Translations under genes and position numbers: made by a program | The notes under the pieces: generated by a model | What the model was told of the DNA's origin: nothing | The model's database searches: none | Seen by the model: the letters and a program-made list of their open reading frames with translations, nothing else | Assembly: GCA_000492175.2 (NCBI GenBank) | Contig: CP097573.1 | Span: 620,001-684,000 of the forward strand | Reading direction: 5' to 3' | Source of the DNA: Firmicutes bacterium ASF500 | GTDB taxonomy: Bacteria; Bacillota; Clostridia; Oscillospirales; Oscillospiraceae | DNA length: 64,000 bases | Shown here: positions 45,245 through 54,880 of the stretch, one piece after another | Layout: the number at the start of each line of letters is the position of its first letter | Position numbering within the stretch: position 1 is the first letter of the stretch

Positions 45245-46468
45245 ATGAAAGGAGCACAGTGGATGGATATCCGAAGCGACAGACAGAAAGGACTTAGCTA
45301 TGTGGAGCTGGGACGGAAGTACCACATGGACCCGCGGACGGCAAAGCGGTACGCGGAATCGCCGCAGAAGCCGGAGTACACATTGAGCGAACCGAAGCCA
45401 ACAAAGATGGATCCGTACAAGCAGATCGTGGACGAGTGGCTGGAGGAAGCGCCGTATTCGGCGCTGCGGATCCTGGAGAAGCTGCGGGAAATGGGATTCG
45501 ACGGAGGCTACAGCATCGTCAAGGCGTATGTGAGCAGCCGGAAGATGGACTTGAATGAGAAAGCAACAGTGCGGTTTGAGACGATGCCGGGAAAGCAGGG
45601 GCAGATGGACTGGGGATTCTTCGAGGATCACCTGGTGTACGAGGATGGGAAGTGGAAGAAGCTGTACTGTTTTCTCATGATACTGGGGTACTCGCGGATG
45701 CGGTACATCGAATTTGTAACGGATATGAGCACAAACACACTGATTCGGTGTCACCAGAACGCATTCCGGTACTTTGGCGGGTACCCGGAGGAAATCCTGT
45801 ACGACAACATGAAGCAGGTGGTCATTAAGCGGCTGCTGAAACAGGAGGACTCTACTCTGAACCGGCAGTTTGAGGACTTTGCGGGATTTTACGGGTTCAA
45901 GCCCATCCTGTGCCGCCCCTACCGTGGCCAGACGAAAGGAAAAGTGGAGCGGACGGTGCAGTTTGTGCGGGACAACTTCATGGTCGGGATCAAGTACAAC
46001 AGCCTGGCAGATTTGAATGGACAAGCCTTGGCTTGGTGTAATAAGGTCAATGGCAAAGTTCATGCCACCACGAACGAGGTTCCTTTTGAGCGGCTGAAAA
46101 AGGAGGGGTTGAGTCCCCTCTCCAGAGAGTACATCATCGACAAGATCAACCTTAGGCGGGTACAAAAAGACTGCCTCATCTCCTACGCCGGCAATCAGTA
46201 CTCCGTGCCAGCGGAGTATGTCGGCAAAGATGTGGCAGTCGTAGCCCTCGACAGTATGCTGGCGGCCTACTATGAAGGCAAGCAGATCGCTCTGCACCGA
46301 ATATCGTATCAAAGGAAGGACATGGTTGTCAATCCTCAGCATTACCGAAGGCTTACGTTGAAGCAGACAATGGATGCAGAAAATATTCTGCTGGAACAGG
46401 GCAAAGTGATAGATTTCCCCTTGAAACCCTCTGATTTATCCAGATATGACGAGGTGCTGTATGACTGA
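45245..46468 (+). CDS. istA: IS21 transposase IstA
   Basis: 407 aa from the ATG at 45245 (GGGAG at 8 nt). N-terminal HTH (RQKGLSYVELGRKYHMDPRT), then the rve-type catalytic core with the DDE residues in GQMDWGFFEDH, EEILYDNMKQ and GQTKGKVERTVQF, and a C-terminal beta-barrel part. It cuts and joins transposon ends together with IstB. Its end overlaps istB by 8 nt, so translation is coupled. No frameshift or stop is seen, so it is probably functional. Confidence 0.95.
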   Translation: MKGAQWMDIRSDRQKGLSYVELGRKYHMDPRTAKRYAESPQKPEYTLSEPKPTKMDPYKQIVDEWLEEAPYSALRILEKLREMGFDGGYSIVKAYVSSRKMDLNEKATVRFETMPGKQGQMDWGFFEDHLVYEDGKWKKLYCFLMILGYSRMRYIEFVTDMSTNTLIRCHQNAFRYFGGYPEEILYDNMKQVVIKRLLKQEDSTLNRQFEDFAGFYGFKPILCRPYRGQTKGKVERTVQFVRDNFMVGIKYNSLADLNGQALAWCNKVNGKVHATTNEVPFERLKKEGLSPLSREYIIDKINLRRVQKDCLISYAGNQYSVPAEYVGKDVAVVALDSMLAAYYEGKQIALHRISYQRKDMVVNPQHYRRLTLKQTMDAENILLEQGKVIDFPLKPSDLSRYDEVLYD

Positions 46469-47258
46469 ATTTACTATGGACAGGCTGAGGGAAAACCTGG
46501 AAGCCCTTAAAATGAAAAACACCCTGGAGATTCTGGACAACTACCTGGAACGGGCGGTGGCGGACAAGCTCAACATTGTGGAGGTTTTGGATCACATTTT
46601 CTCAGAAGAAGCCAAATCCAAGCGGAAACGGGCCTATGAGAAGCAGATCCAGATGTCTGGCTTCCCCATTAAGAAGACCCTGGACGACTTCGATTTCTCT
46701 TTCCAGCCCTCCATCGATAAACGCCAAATCGATGAGTTGGCCACCATGCGCTTCCTGGAGAACGGGGAGAATGTGGTTTTCCTCGGCCCGCCAGGCGTGG
46801 GCAAGACCCATTTGGCCTCCGCCCTGGGCCTGGTGGCAGCACAGCACCGTTTCTCCACCTACTACATCAACTGCCACCAGCTTATTGAGCAGCTCAAAAA
46901 GGCCCACTTTGAGAACCGCCTGCCGGACAAGCTCAAAGTTCTGGCCAAGTACAGGATGCTCATCATTGACGAAATCGGCTATCTCCCTATGGATATCCAG
47001 GGCGCAAATCTCTTTTTCCAGCTCATTGCCAGACGGTATGAAAAAACGTCTACCGTTTTTACCTCCAACAAGACTTTCTCCCAGTGGAACGAGGTCTTTG
47101 CCGACGTCACCATCGCCTCCGCCATCCTGGATCGTGTACTGCATCACTGCACCGTTATCAACATCAAGGGTGAGTCTTACCGCCTGAAAGAACGCAAAGA
47201 ATTTATGCGTCAGAAACAGCAAATCGTGAACACTCTTTTTGAGCAAGGCAGCTGCTGA
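46461..47258 (+). CDS. istB: IS21 helper ATPase IstB
   Basis: 265 aa. AAA+ ATPase related to DnaC: Walker A in FLGPPGVGKTHLASALG, Walker B in MLIIDEIGYLPMD, sensor residues in TVFTSNKTFSQWNEVF. It selects and remodels target DNA for IstA. ATG overlaps the IstA stop. Intact. Confidence 0.95.
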   Translation: MTEFTMDRLRENLEALKMKNTLEILDNYLERAVADKLNIVEVLDHIFSEEAKSKRKRAYEKQIQMSGFPIKKTLDDFDFSFQPSIDKRQIDELATMRFLENGENVVFLGPPGVGKTHLASALGLVAAQHRFSTYYINCHQLIEQLKKAHFENRLPDKLKVLAKYRMLIIDEIGYLPMDIQGANLFFQLIARRYEKTSTVFTSNKTFSQWNEVFADVTIASAILDRVLHHCTVINIKGESYRLKERKEFMRQKQQIVNTLFEQGSC

Positions 47259-47316
47259 TTTTGTTACCCACCCCCGCCGAAAAACTACAAAATTTCTTCG
47301 GCGTTTTCTTACAATT

Positions 47317-48105
47317 TCATATTGGCGTTGACACAACCATTTCCGGCAACTCGTCCCAGTCGATGCGTATCGCAGCATCATGCAGTGTAGTGATGCCAAC
47401 ACGGAGCAGCGTCCGCTCGATCTGGTGTTTCGAAGCGGGAAGGTACAGATATTCCGGATTGCTCCCCTCCACAAGACCCCGTTTTGGTGTGATCTCCAAC
47501 ACCAGCAGGCTGTGATCGTATAGATATGAGGGGAACTGATGTCCGTTGTAGGCCGGTTCCAGTTTCATGCCGTTGTCGTAGACCACACCGTAAGGAGTGA
47601 TGACTCCTCCACCGCCGTCAATCAGCTGGAGAGCGGCTTCGTTGCCATTCACTGCCTGGTATTGGTCCATCGGCATTGCGCCGCCGTTCAGCGTCATGAT
47701 ATGGCTTTTCCCGATTTGCTCCAGGTCAGAGAAGTCGGTGATGACCGTGGCCTGCTGGCAGCAGAACGTGAGGTTGATCAGGTCCTTGATATGAAACAAC
47801 TCCAGTTTGTGGGCCATAGCCTCAAACTGGCTGACCTCGCCGGAGCAGAAGCCGTCCAGCCGTTTCGCCAGATAGTCCAGCTGATCGATGTTGACCAATG
47901 TACCCACCAGGGTGTTCAGCACGTTGTACCGGCTGTTCACTTCATCCACAGTGCAGTCCCGATTCACGGAAAAGCCCAGGTCAATTGCCTGGAGCATCTC
48001 AATGGTCTTATCGTACTGGTCAAAGGGAATGGGGAAGGGGATCGTGATCTGATCGCATTCCGGACGTCGGGGGTTGCTCAGAACCGCTTGGATCACATAG
48101 CTCAT
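47317..48105 (-). CDS. ArdA-like/ICE-associated protein, C-terminus cut by IS21
   Basis: 262 aa. It begins MSYVIQAVLSNPRRPECDQI and contains VNSRYNVLNTLVGTLVNIDQ, LDYLAKRLDGF and INLTFCCQQATVITDFSDLE. I know such proteins from Clostridial conjugative elements, where they are often called antirestriction (ArdA) proteins; that name is tentative. The stop codon is formed 4 nt from the IS21 right end, so the normal C-terminus has been lost. The partner fragment is not on the other side of IS21, so more than a simple insertion happened. ATGA overlap with the gene upstream. Confidence 0.65.
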   Translation of the reverse strand: MSYVIQAVLSNPRRPECDQITIPFPIPFDQYDKTIEMLQAIDLGFSVNRDCTVDEVNSRYNVLNTLVGTLVNIDQLDYLAKRLDGFCSGEVSQFEAMAHKLELFHIKDLINLTFCCQQATVITDFSDLEQIGKSHIMTLNGGAMPMDQYQAVNGNEAALQLIDGGGGVITPYGVVYDNGMKLEPAYNGHQFPSYLYDHSLLVLEITPKRGLVEGSNPEYLYLPASKHQIERTLLRVGITTLHDAAIRIDWDELPEMVVSTPI

Positions 48106-48296
48106 ACGCCGCCCTCCTCAAAGCCCTCTTTCATCTCCCACTCACGCTGCCTCGGCTTGACGGGTCGGTTGCAGGGCAGCTTCTTCTGGGGCCTCTTTTT
48201 CCGGGTGTCAGTGCGGGTAGATGGCGATCTGGACGGGTCCATCATCATCCGCTCCAACCCCGCCAGGCGGGTATCGCCCATGAAATATCGTGCCAT
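48102..48296 (-). CDS. Small basic ICE-associated protein, 64 aa
   Basis: Starts MARYFMGDTRLAGLERMMMD and continues with a Lys/Arg/Pro-rich tail. Proteins of this look sit directly upstream of the ArdA-like gene in Clostridial conjugative elements. AGGAGGA precedes the ATG and its stop overlaps the next start by 4 nt. No function is known to me. Confidence 0.6.
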   Translation of the reverse strand: MARYFMGDTRLAGLERMMMDPSRSPSTRTDTRKKRPQKKLPCNRPVKPRQREWEMKEGFEEGGV

Positions 48297-48329
48297 ATTC
48301 TTCTGTCCTCCTGTTTTGGTATTTCCAAT

Positions 48330-48377
48330 CCCTGAAAAAAGGACAAAACGAAAAAAGGCGCTGCCCTTTTTTCAGGG
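48330..48377. terminator. Inverted repeat upstream of the 64-aa gene
   Basis: CCCTGAAAAAAGG and its complement with T-rich flanks form a 13-bp stem with a loop of about 22 nt. It may terminate transcripts arriving from the 241-aa gene. Confidence 0.45.
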
Positions 48378-48432
48378 AAACGGCCTTAACTGGTACAAAT
48401 ATTGGGTTTTAACTTAACTGCATCCCGCCCTC

Positions 48433-48572
48433 TCACGGGGGCTCTATAGCCGCAAACTCCAACTCTTTTTGGTTGGACGCCTCTGCCAGCGCCTCCAGAT
48501 CCGGGACGCTGCGTTCGATTGGTCCCACGGTGGATTCCGGGTATTTCCATCGTTCATCTGTGGGCTTGTTAT
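48433..48572 (-). pseudogene. Duplicated fragment of the 241-aa gene's C-terminus
   Basis: A frame with no start reads DERWKYPESTVGPIERSVPD then LEALAEASNQKELEFAAIEP. Its core PIERSVPDLE resembles QIERTIPDLE near the end of the 241-aa protein just upstream, so this looks like a partial tandem copy or frameshifted tail. Confidence 0.5.
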
Positions 48573-49294
48573 TCTATAAAAAATGTATAACCGCTTTGTT
48601 CAGGATCGAGTGAGTCACAAAATTCTTCCTCTTTTTGCAAGGAAATGTCAACTCGATCCTCCAAATCAGGGATAGTGCGCTCTATTTGTTCCGCCGCAGA
48701 GCTCAGATGCTCCTGCCGTTCACTGGTAATGCTGAAGTTTTCCAATGTTTCATGGATACTGCGATAGACTTCTGTAAGTTGTTCGGGAGTAAAAAGGACA
48801 ACGTGGGGGATGAGGCCGGAGCGGGTAGCGAAGTCGCGCTTGGCTGCGGTGTAACTGTCCACACCGCCGGGAGGTCCGTAGAAGTTCCCCGCGTTCAGGC
48901 CAGTGCGCTCCCGCACACGTTCCCAGGTAGCAAACTGGACGCCGTACCTGGTGGGGTGGCCCGCCAGAACCACATCGTTGAAATCCGCCAGCAGCCTGTA
49001 GTCTCCCGTCAGGCCGCTGGCTGTCAGCTGGGGCGCCGTCTCCATCTGGCGCATGTACCCGGCAGTGGTTTTGGTGATAGAGATTGCTTTGTCCAGAGCG
49101 GCGCTCCTGTGATCATCCGCCGTATCCTCCCGCCAGTACCTCACCGAGCCGGTATCCAGCGCGAGGCAGAGACGCTGTCCGTCCAGCTCTATTGGCAGGA
49201 GGCCCTCCTCCGTTTCCGGTTTTACGGCAAAGCCCTCGTGCTGGAGGTTCAGGGTTAGTTCTTGGAAGTATCTGTTTTTTTCTTCTGCGTTCAT
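48569..49294 (-). CDS. Uncharacterised ICE-type protein, 241 aa
   Basis: Soluble, acidic. It contains TAGYMRQMETAPQLTASGL, YRLLADFNDVVLAGHPT, and VVLFTPEQLTEVYRSI. I recognise this kind of sequence from accessory regions of Clostridial conjugative elements but know no function. AAGGAGG precedes the ATG. With the two genes below it forms a leftover block of a larger element; no relaxase, coupling protein or integrase is present in the window. Confidence 0.65.
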   Translation of the reverse strand: MNAEEKNRYFQELTLNLQHEGFAVKPETEEGLLPIELDGQRLCLALDTGSVRYWREDTADDHRSAALDKAISITKTTAGYMRQMETAPQLTASGLTGDYRLLADFNDVVLAGHPTRYGVQFATWERVRERTGLNAGNFYGPPGGVDSYTAAKRDFATRSGLIPHVVLFTPEQLTEVYRSIHETLENFSITSERQEHLSSAAEQIERTIPDLEDRVDISLQKEEEFCDSLDPEQSGYTFFIE

Positions 49295-49315
49295 TTTGAT
49301 CCTCCTTGCTTTCTA

Positions 49316-49562
49316 ATATAATGGCAACTTTTTGCGCTGAAAAGTCTGGGGCCCTTTTTGATTTTGCCTGTTTTGAAAACAGGCGCTGGGAGTATTGTGT
49401 TTTCCCGGAAAAAGAAAAAGCGCCGGTCTGTCAATTCCTTTAGAACTGACGGATCGACGCTCAATACAGGCGCTCAAAATCGTAGCGCCCTATTTGAAAC
49501 TGTTGTGCCGCAGGTTTAAGTCCTGCCTGAGTGAATAGGAGGTGGGGAAAAATCTAAATTTT
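49316..49562. other. Gap between ICE block and ssrA, with hairpins
   Basis: No gene seen. It holds an imperfect hairpin at 49419-49461 (AGCGCCGG...CGACGCT with evenly spaced mismatches) and GGCGCT/AGCGCC at 49470-49488. It may be the end region of the former mobile element. Confidence 0.45.
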
Positions 49563-49595
49563 GAGGCCCTTGGATTTTCACTATCCAAGGGCCTC
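49563..49595 (-). terminator. Terminator of ssrA
   Basis: Perfect 13-bp stem (GAGGCCCTTGGAT and its complement) followed on the minus strand by AAAATTTAGATTTTT, about 57 nt after the tmRNA 3' end. Confidence 0.8.
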
Positions 49596-49651
49596 TGAGG
49601 TCTTGAAATCTCTCAGTTTTTTCACCAAAAATCTTTTTTGACCTCTTTTTC

Positions 49652-49997
49652 TGGTGGAGGCGGGGGGAGTTGGACCCCCGTCCGAAAGCGTTTCCACAGG
49701 AACCTCTCCGAGCGCAGACGATCATTTACATTCCCTTACTCAAGCGTGGGTCGTCACACTATTGAGCTTGGTAGAGTCATAATGCGTGGAACGGTCAACT
49801 CTTTCCGAACACACGGGCACCACTAAGGCTACGCCCAGACCCGGCTCGTGGTCCTTCCGGGCAGGACGGCCGCTTTAAGCAGCGGCGAGAACGTAATCGT
49901 TATCGTTCTTTAATTTATAAGTGCCCATTTTTAGGATGTTAGGCGCATCCGCTCGCTATTCCTGCTTCTCCGCCCCCGTCGAAACCGGTACGCCCCC
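49652..49997 (-). ncRNA. ssrA: Transfer-messenger RNA (tmRNA)
   Basis: 346 nt. The 5' end GGGGGCG pairs with CGCCTCC near the 3' end (7 bp with one G-T), followed by A and CCA. The 5' part has the tRNA-like CGGTTTCGACGGGG and the 3' part the T-arm GGGGGTCCAACTCCCCC. The tag frame ends in KNDNDYVLAAA and TAA; upstream it reads TYKLKN, with the resume codon probably GGC or nearby, not settled here. tmRNA with SmpB rescues stalled ribosomes and tags the nascent protein for proteolysis. smpB is two genes upstream. CCA is encoded. Confidence 0.95.
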
Positions 49998-50053
49998 GTC
50001 GAGGTGGCCACAGGCCGCCGAAACGGCGTCACTCGCCGAGGTCAAACAAGAAA

Positions 50054-50575
50054 TTATGCCTTCTCAGGCTCAGGGTACTCCACGCCGAAGGTGTCCACGG
50101 TGACCTTCTTCATCACCTGCTTCTCCCGGGGGCGGTCGTTCCAGTCGGTCTTGCCGGAGACAATGGCGTCGGCAATCTCCATCCCCTCAATGACCTTGCC
50201 GAAGGCGGCGTAGGAGCCGTCCAGATGGGGAGCCTTATCCACCATGATGAAGAACTGACTGCCGGCGGAGTTGGGGTTGTTGGCCCGGGCCATGGAGAGC
50301 ACGCCCCGGTCGTGGATCAGGTCGTTCTGGAAACCGTTCTTGGAGAACTCACCCTTGATGGAATAACCGGGACCGCCCATACCTGTCCCGTCGGGGCAGC
50401 CGCCCTGAATCATGAAGCCGGGAATGCAGCGGTGGAAGATCAGGCCGTCGTAAAAACCCTTCTGAATCAGGGAGATGAAATTATTTACACTGTTGGGGGC
50501 CACCTCGGGGTAAAGCTCCGCCTTGATGATGGAGCCGTTTTCCATTTCAATGGTAACGATTGGATTCTGAGCCAT
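50054..50575 (-). CDS. Cyclophilin-type peptidyl-prolyl isomerase
   Basis: 173 aa from ATG 50575 (MAQNPIVTIEMENG). Cyclophilin motifs FYDGLIFHRCIPGFMIQGG and NPNSAGSQFFIMVDKAPHLD. No signal peptide, so cytoplasmic. It catalyses cis-trans isomerisation of proline peptide bonds. Lies between smpB and ssrA with only 57 nt before ssrA, so it may share a transcript with the tmRNA gene. Confidence 0.95.
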   Translation of the reverse strand: MAQNPIVTIEMENGSIIKAELYPEVAPNSVNNFISLIQKGFYDGLIFHRCIPGFMIQGGCPDGTGMGGPGYSIKGEFSKNGFQNDLIHDRGVLSMARANNPNSAGSQFFIMVDKAPHLDGSYAAFGKVIEGMEIADAIVSGKTDWNDRPREKQVMKKVTVDTFGVEYPEPEKA

Positions 50576-50603
50576 AGTATTACCGTCCTTTCTCTCCGGC
50601 ATG

Positions 50604-51065
50604 TCACCGGTTTCGGGTCTTCATCACCCGGTCCATCTCCCGCTTGGCGTCCCGCTTGGCGGAGGACTCCCGCTTGTCATAGAGTTTTTTGCCCTTGGCC
50701 AGGCCGATCTCCAGCTTGACCCGGGGGCCCTTGAAATATACCGACAGGGGGATGAGGGAGTAGCCGTCCTGCTTGATGCGGCCAAACAGCCGCATGATCT
50801 CCCGCTTGTGCATCAGCAGCCGGCGGGGACGGCGGGGGTCCTTGTTGAAGATGTTGCCCTTCTCATAGGGGCTGATGTGCATACCCAGAACGGAAATTTC
50901 CCCGTCTTTAATCAGACAGAAAGAATCCTTCAGGTTCACGTTGCCCAGGCGGATGGACTTGACCTCCGTGCCCGCCAGCTCAATGCCGGTCTCATACTTC
51001 TCCTCGATAAAATAATCGTGATAGGCCTTGCTGTTCTTAGCCACGATTTTCACAGCCTCGCCCAC
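50604..51065 (-). CDS. smpB: SsrA-binding protein SmpB
   Basis: 153 aa from the GTG at 51065, chosen because AGGAGG lies 8 nt upstream; a GTG three codons earlier overlaps that site. Motifs: [38 protein letters not shown], and the basic C-terminal tail [20 protein letters not shown] that enters the ribosome mRNA channel. It binds the tRNA-like part of tmRNA. Close linkage to ssrA is common in Firmicutes. Confidence 0.97.
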   Translation of the reverse strand: MGEAVKIVAKNSKAYHDYFIEEKYETGIELAGTEVKSIRLGNVNLKDSFCLIKDGEISVLGMHISPYEKGNIFNKDPRRPRRLLMHKREIMRLFGRIKQDGYSLIPLSVYFKGPRVKLEIGLAKGKKLYDKRESSAKRDAKREMDRVMKTRNR

Positions 51066-51143
51066 GGCGGGCACCTCCTCTCCTAAAAGGGTCAGATAAC
51101 TATATCATAGGTTACCCAAAAAGGCAAGGGGTAAGTCAGCCTA

Positions 51144-51815
51144 TCACACCGCCCACAGCTTGGGGAGCTTGGCGTAGAAGTCGCCCCCGTCCTTCCAGAC
51201 CAGGATCAGGCTGCCCTTTTCCGCCGAGACCCGGGCCTCCTCCCCGAGGAACTGGTTGCTCACCCCCAGGGGAAAGCCGCCGGTGAGGTCGTACCGGTTC
51301 AGGGGATATTTCAGGCCGCTGAGGGTGACCCCCTCCGCCGTGCCGCTGTTGCAGAACACCGACAGATAGCCCGACATAGAGGGTGGGAAGGTGATGGTCC
51401 GGCCGTCCCGGATGCAGGTGGCCACCGTCTTTTCCCCGGCCAGAAAGCCCTGCGCCCCGTGAAGGGCCAGCCAGTCCAGCAGCTGTAGGTTGCCCAGCGT
51501 ATGCTCCAGCCGCCCCCCGACGCCGCCCAGCATGACAAACCGGCGGTAGCCCAGCTCCAGACCCTTGCGCAGGGCGTAGACCATGTCGGTGTCGTCCTTC
51601 TCCGCCGGAAGCTGAATCACGTTGGGGTGGTTGGGCCGGTGGCCCAGGGAGTCGAAGTCCCCCACCGCCAAATCGGGGTTGACGCCGTAGGCCATCAGGG
51701 AGTCGAAGCCCAGGTCGGCGGCGATCACGTAGTCCCCCTGGGTGGGGTAGGGGCGCAGGTCTGGGGTCAGGGACATAGCCCCCACAATATAGCAGATACC
51801 GGAAGCGGAACTCAC
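51144..51815 (-). CDS. thiN: Thiamine pyrophosphokinase
   Basis: 223 aa from the GTG at 51815 (AAGGAG at 8 nt). Motifs YVIAADLGFDSLMAYGVNPD, LAVGDFDSLG and LPAEKDDTDMVYAL hold the acidic residues for Mg-ATP. It makes thiamine diphosphate from thiamine. Normal length. It converges with nothing and lies 79 nt downstream of nothing coding on its own strand; the smpB gene follows. No TPP riboswitch was recognised in front. Confidence 0.93.
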   Translation of the reverse strand: MSSASGICYIVGAMSLTPDLRPYPTQGDYVIAADLGFDSLMAYGVNPDLAVGDFDSLGHRPNHPNVIQLPAEKDDTDMVYALRKGLELGYRRFVMLGGVGGRLEHTLGNLQLLDWLALHGAQGFLAGEKTVATCIRDGRTITFPPSMSGYLSVFCNSGTAEGVTLSGLKYPLNRYDLTGGFPLGVSNQFLGEEARVSAEKGSLILVWKDGGDFYAKLPKLWAV

Positions 51816-51925
51816 GGCGCTCACTCCTTTTCAGCGGCTGTCTGTTTCTGCCTCCTATTATATACAAAGCGGGGCCCTTTTGCAAGAGGAAAAGGTATTG
51901 ACTTCAGGGGAATCAATTTTGCGTC

Positions 51926-52001
51926 TGTAGGGCGCGACGACCCCGGCGCGCCGTTTGCAAAATCTGCCCATCAGCGGCGCGCCGGGTCGTCGCGCCCTAC
52001 A
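51926..52001. repeat. TGTAGGGCGCGACGA palindromic repeat, copy C
   Basis: Arms TGTAGGGCGCGACGACCC and its complement enclose GGCGCGCCG and a short loop. Ends TGTAGGG/CCCTACA match copies A and B near dxr, about 39 kb away. Outside it an imperfect inverted pair (GGGGAATCAATTTTG and CAAAGTTGATTTCCC) frames the repeat. Confidence 0.8.
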
Positions 52002-52104
52002 AATGCGGTTTTGTTTTCTCAAAGTTGATTTCCCTGGTATTGACTTTCCAGATGGAACAGACTAGAATAGCCGGTACTGACTTTATTTTGGGGAGGCAGA
52101 CGCC

Positions 52105-53244
52105 TTGCTTCACTACTTAGACAACGCCGCCACCACGCCGGTGCGGCCCGAGGCCGCTCAGGCGGCGCTGGAGGCCATGACCCAGGGCTGGGGCAACCCC
52201 TCCTCCGTCTATGCCCTGGGGGCTCAGGCGGCGGCGGCGGTGAAGGGCTGGCGGGCCGATCTGGCCGGGGCCCTGGGCTGTAAGCCGGAGGAATTTTTCT
52301 TCACCTCCTGCGGCTCCGAGGGGGACAACTGGGCCATCTACGCCGGGGCCGAGTTCAACCGCCGCCGGGGAAAGCACATCGTCACCACCGCCATTGAGCA
52401 CTCCGCCGTTCTGGAGCCGGTCAAGGCCCTGGAGCGCCAGGGCTATGAGGTCACCCTCCTCCAACCCAGCCCCCAGGGGACCATCGACCCGGAACAGATT
52501 GCCGCCGCTCTCCGGCCTGACACCGCCCTGGTGTCCATCATGCTGGTGAACAACGAGCTGGGCACCGTCCTGCCTGTGAAGGAGGCCGCTCAGGCCATCA
52601 AGCGGGCCGGCTGTCCCGCCCTGCTCCACTGCGACGCGGTCCAGGGTTTTTTAAAGGTGCCCTTCACCCCCGAGGAGCTGGGGGTGGACCTGCTGTCCGT
52701 CAGCGGCCACAAGCTCCACGCCCCCAAGGGGGTGGGCGGACTGTATATCCGAAAGGGCCTGAAGCTGCCCCCCCTCATCCGGGGCGGGGGGCAGGAGGGC
52801 GGACTGCGCTCAGGCACCGAGGCCACCGCTCAGATGGCCGCTTTCTCCGCCGCCGTCCGGCTGGGCGCCGCCTCCTTCTCCCAGGACGCCGCCCATATGG
52901 CCCAGTTGAAGGCCTATACCGTGGAGGCGCTGGCCCGGGAGGTCCCGGAGGCGGTGGTGCTGGTCCAGGGGGAGGCCCCCCACATCCTGCCCATCTCCCT
53001 GCCCGGCTACAAGGGTGAGGTGGTGGTCCGCTTCCTCAGCGACCGGGGGGTCTATGTCTCCTCCGGCTCTGCCTGCCACAAGGGGAAGCCCAGCCGCGTC
53101 TTTGCCGCCCTCAAGCTGCCCAAGCCTCAGCTGGACGGCGCGCTGCGGGTCAGCTTCTCCTACGACACCACCCGGGAGGACGCGGACGCCCTGATTCAGG
53201 GGCTGAAAGCGGCCCGGGACAGCCTGTTCCCCTCCCTCTCGTAG
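52105..53244 (+). CDS. Cysteine desulfurase (NifS/IscS family)
   Basis: 379 aa, TTG start with GGGGAGG upstream. PLP enzyme that removes sulfur from cysteine. The start reads LHYLDNAATTPVRPEA; the PLP-stacking His is in TTAIEHSAVLEP, the Schiff-base Lys in SVSGHKLHAPKGVGG, and the active Cys in SSGSACHKGKPSR. No IscU or ThiI gene is next to it; in many Clostridia a thiI follows, but here a MATE gene does. Could supply Fe-S clusters (needed by IspG) or thio-modified tRNA. Confidence 0.95.
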   Translation: MLHYLDNAATTPVRPEAAQAALEAMTQGWGNPSSVYALGAQAAAAVKGWRADLAGALGCKPEEFFFTSCGSEGDNWAIYAGAEFNRRRGKHIVTTAIEHSAVLEPVKALERQGYEVTLLQPSPQGTIDPEQIAAALRPDTALVSIMLVNNELGTVLPVKEAAQAIKRAGCPALLHCDAVQGFLKVPFTPEELGVDLLSVSGHKLHAPKGVGGLYIRKGLKLPPLIRGGGQEGGLRSGTEATAQMAAFSAAVRLGAASFSQDAAHMAQLKAYTVEALAREVPEAVVLVQGEAPHILPISLPGYKGEVVVRFLSDRGVYVSSGSACHKGKPSRVFAALKLPKPQLDGALRVSFSYDTTREDADALIQGLKAARDSLFPSLS

Positions 53245-53291
53245 AGCGAATTTACGGGGCGCGCCCCATTTTAGAGAAAAGGAGTATTACC

Positions 53292-54667
<1,376 letters not shown>

Positions 54668-54668
<1 letters not shown>

Positions 54669-54880
54669 AGTGGTTACGCTCTACCTTGCCATTATGTCTA
54701 GGCGTGTAAGGACGGATCAGTTTATGCTATGCCCAACTCGGCGGCGGCTTTCTCAAAAAAGGTGGGGATATCCCGTTTACCGTTGGAAAAACGTCTGGCG
54801 CTTGTTGTACTTCCGTCTGGCTCGGCTTACGCCGTATTTCTCCGCATACTTCATTAGGGATTGCCTGTATGCCATGTCCT
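54668..54880 (-). pseudogene. IS481-family transposase remnant
   Basis: Minus strand from 54875 reads MAYRQSLMKYAEKYGVSRAS then RKYNKRQTFF and a stop (the N-terminal HTH). Near 54728-54670 it reads HKLIRPYTPRHNGKVER, the last DDE motif. The whole middle is deleted. It marks the left boundary of the acquired operon at 55.2 kb. Confidence 0.8.

Larger units (their letters stand above)
45142..47313 (+). mobile_element. IS21-family insertion sequence, apparently complete
   Basis: About 2.17 kb bounded by terminal inverted repeats: 45142-45181 begins TGTAAAAAAACGCCGAGG, and 47274-47313 is its imperfect complement (CGCCGAAG, ends TTACA). Both repeats also share the inner motif TGTAGTTTT. It carries intact istA and istB. 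I see no clear target-site duplication. Its right end truncates the gene at 47317. Confidence 0.9.

Noticed and set aside
45005..46342. 445-codon minus-strand frame opposite istA
   Set aside because: Antisense of an intact transposase gene.
49640..49670. Integration site duplication of the ssrA 3' end within the window
   Set aside because: I looked for a second copy of the CTGGTGGAGGCGGGG end region and did not find one; no integrase gene is present either.
52768..52776. Run of seven C in the cysteine desulfurase gene as a fourth slippage tract
   Set aside because: Shorter than the three tracts, encodes normal Pro-Pro in a conserved gene that is in frame, and such runs are expected at this GC content.
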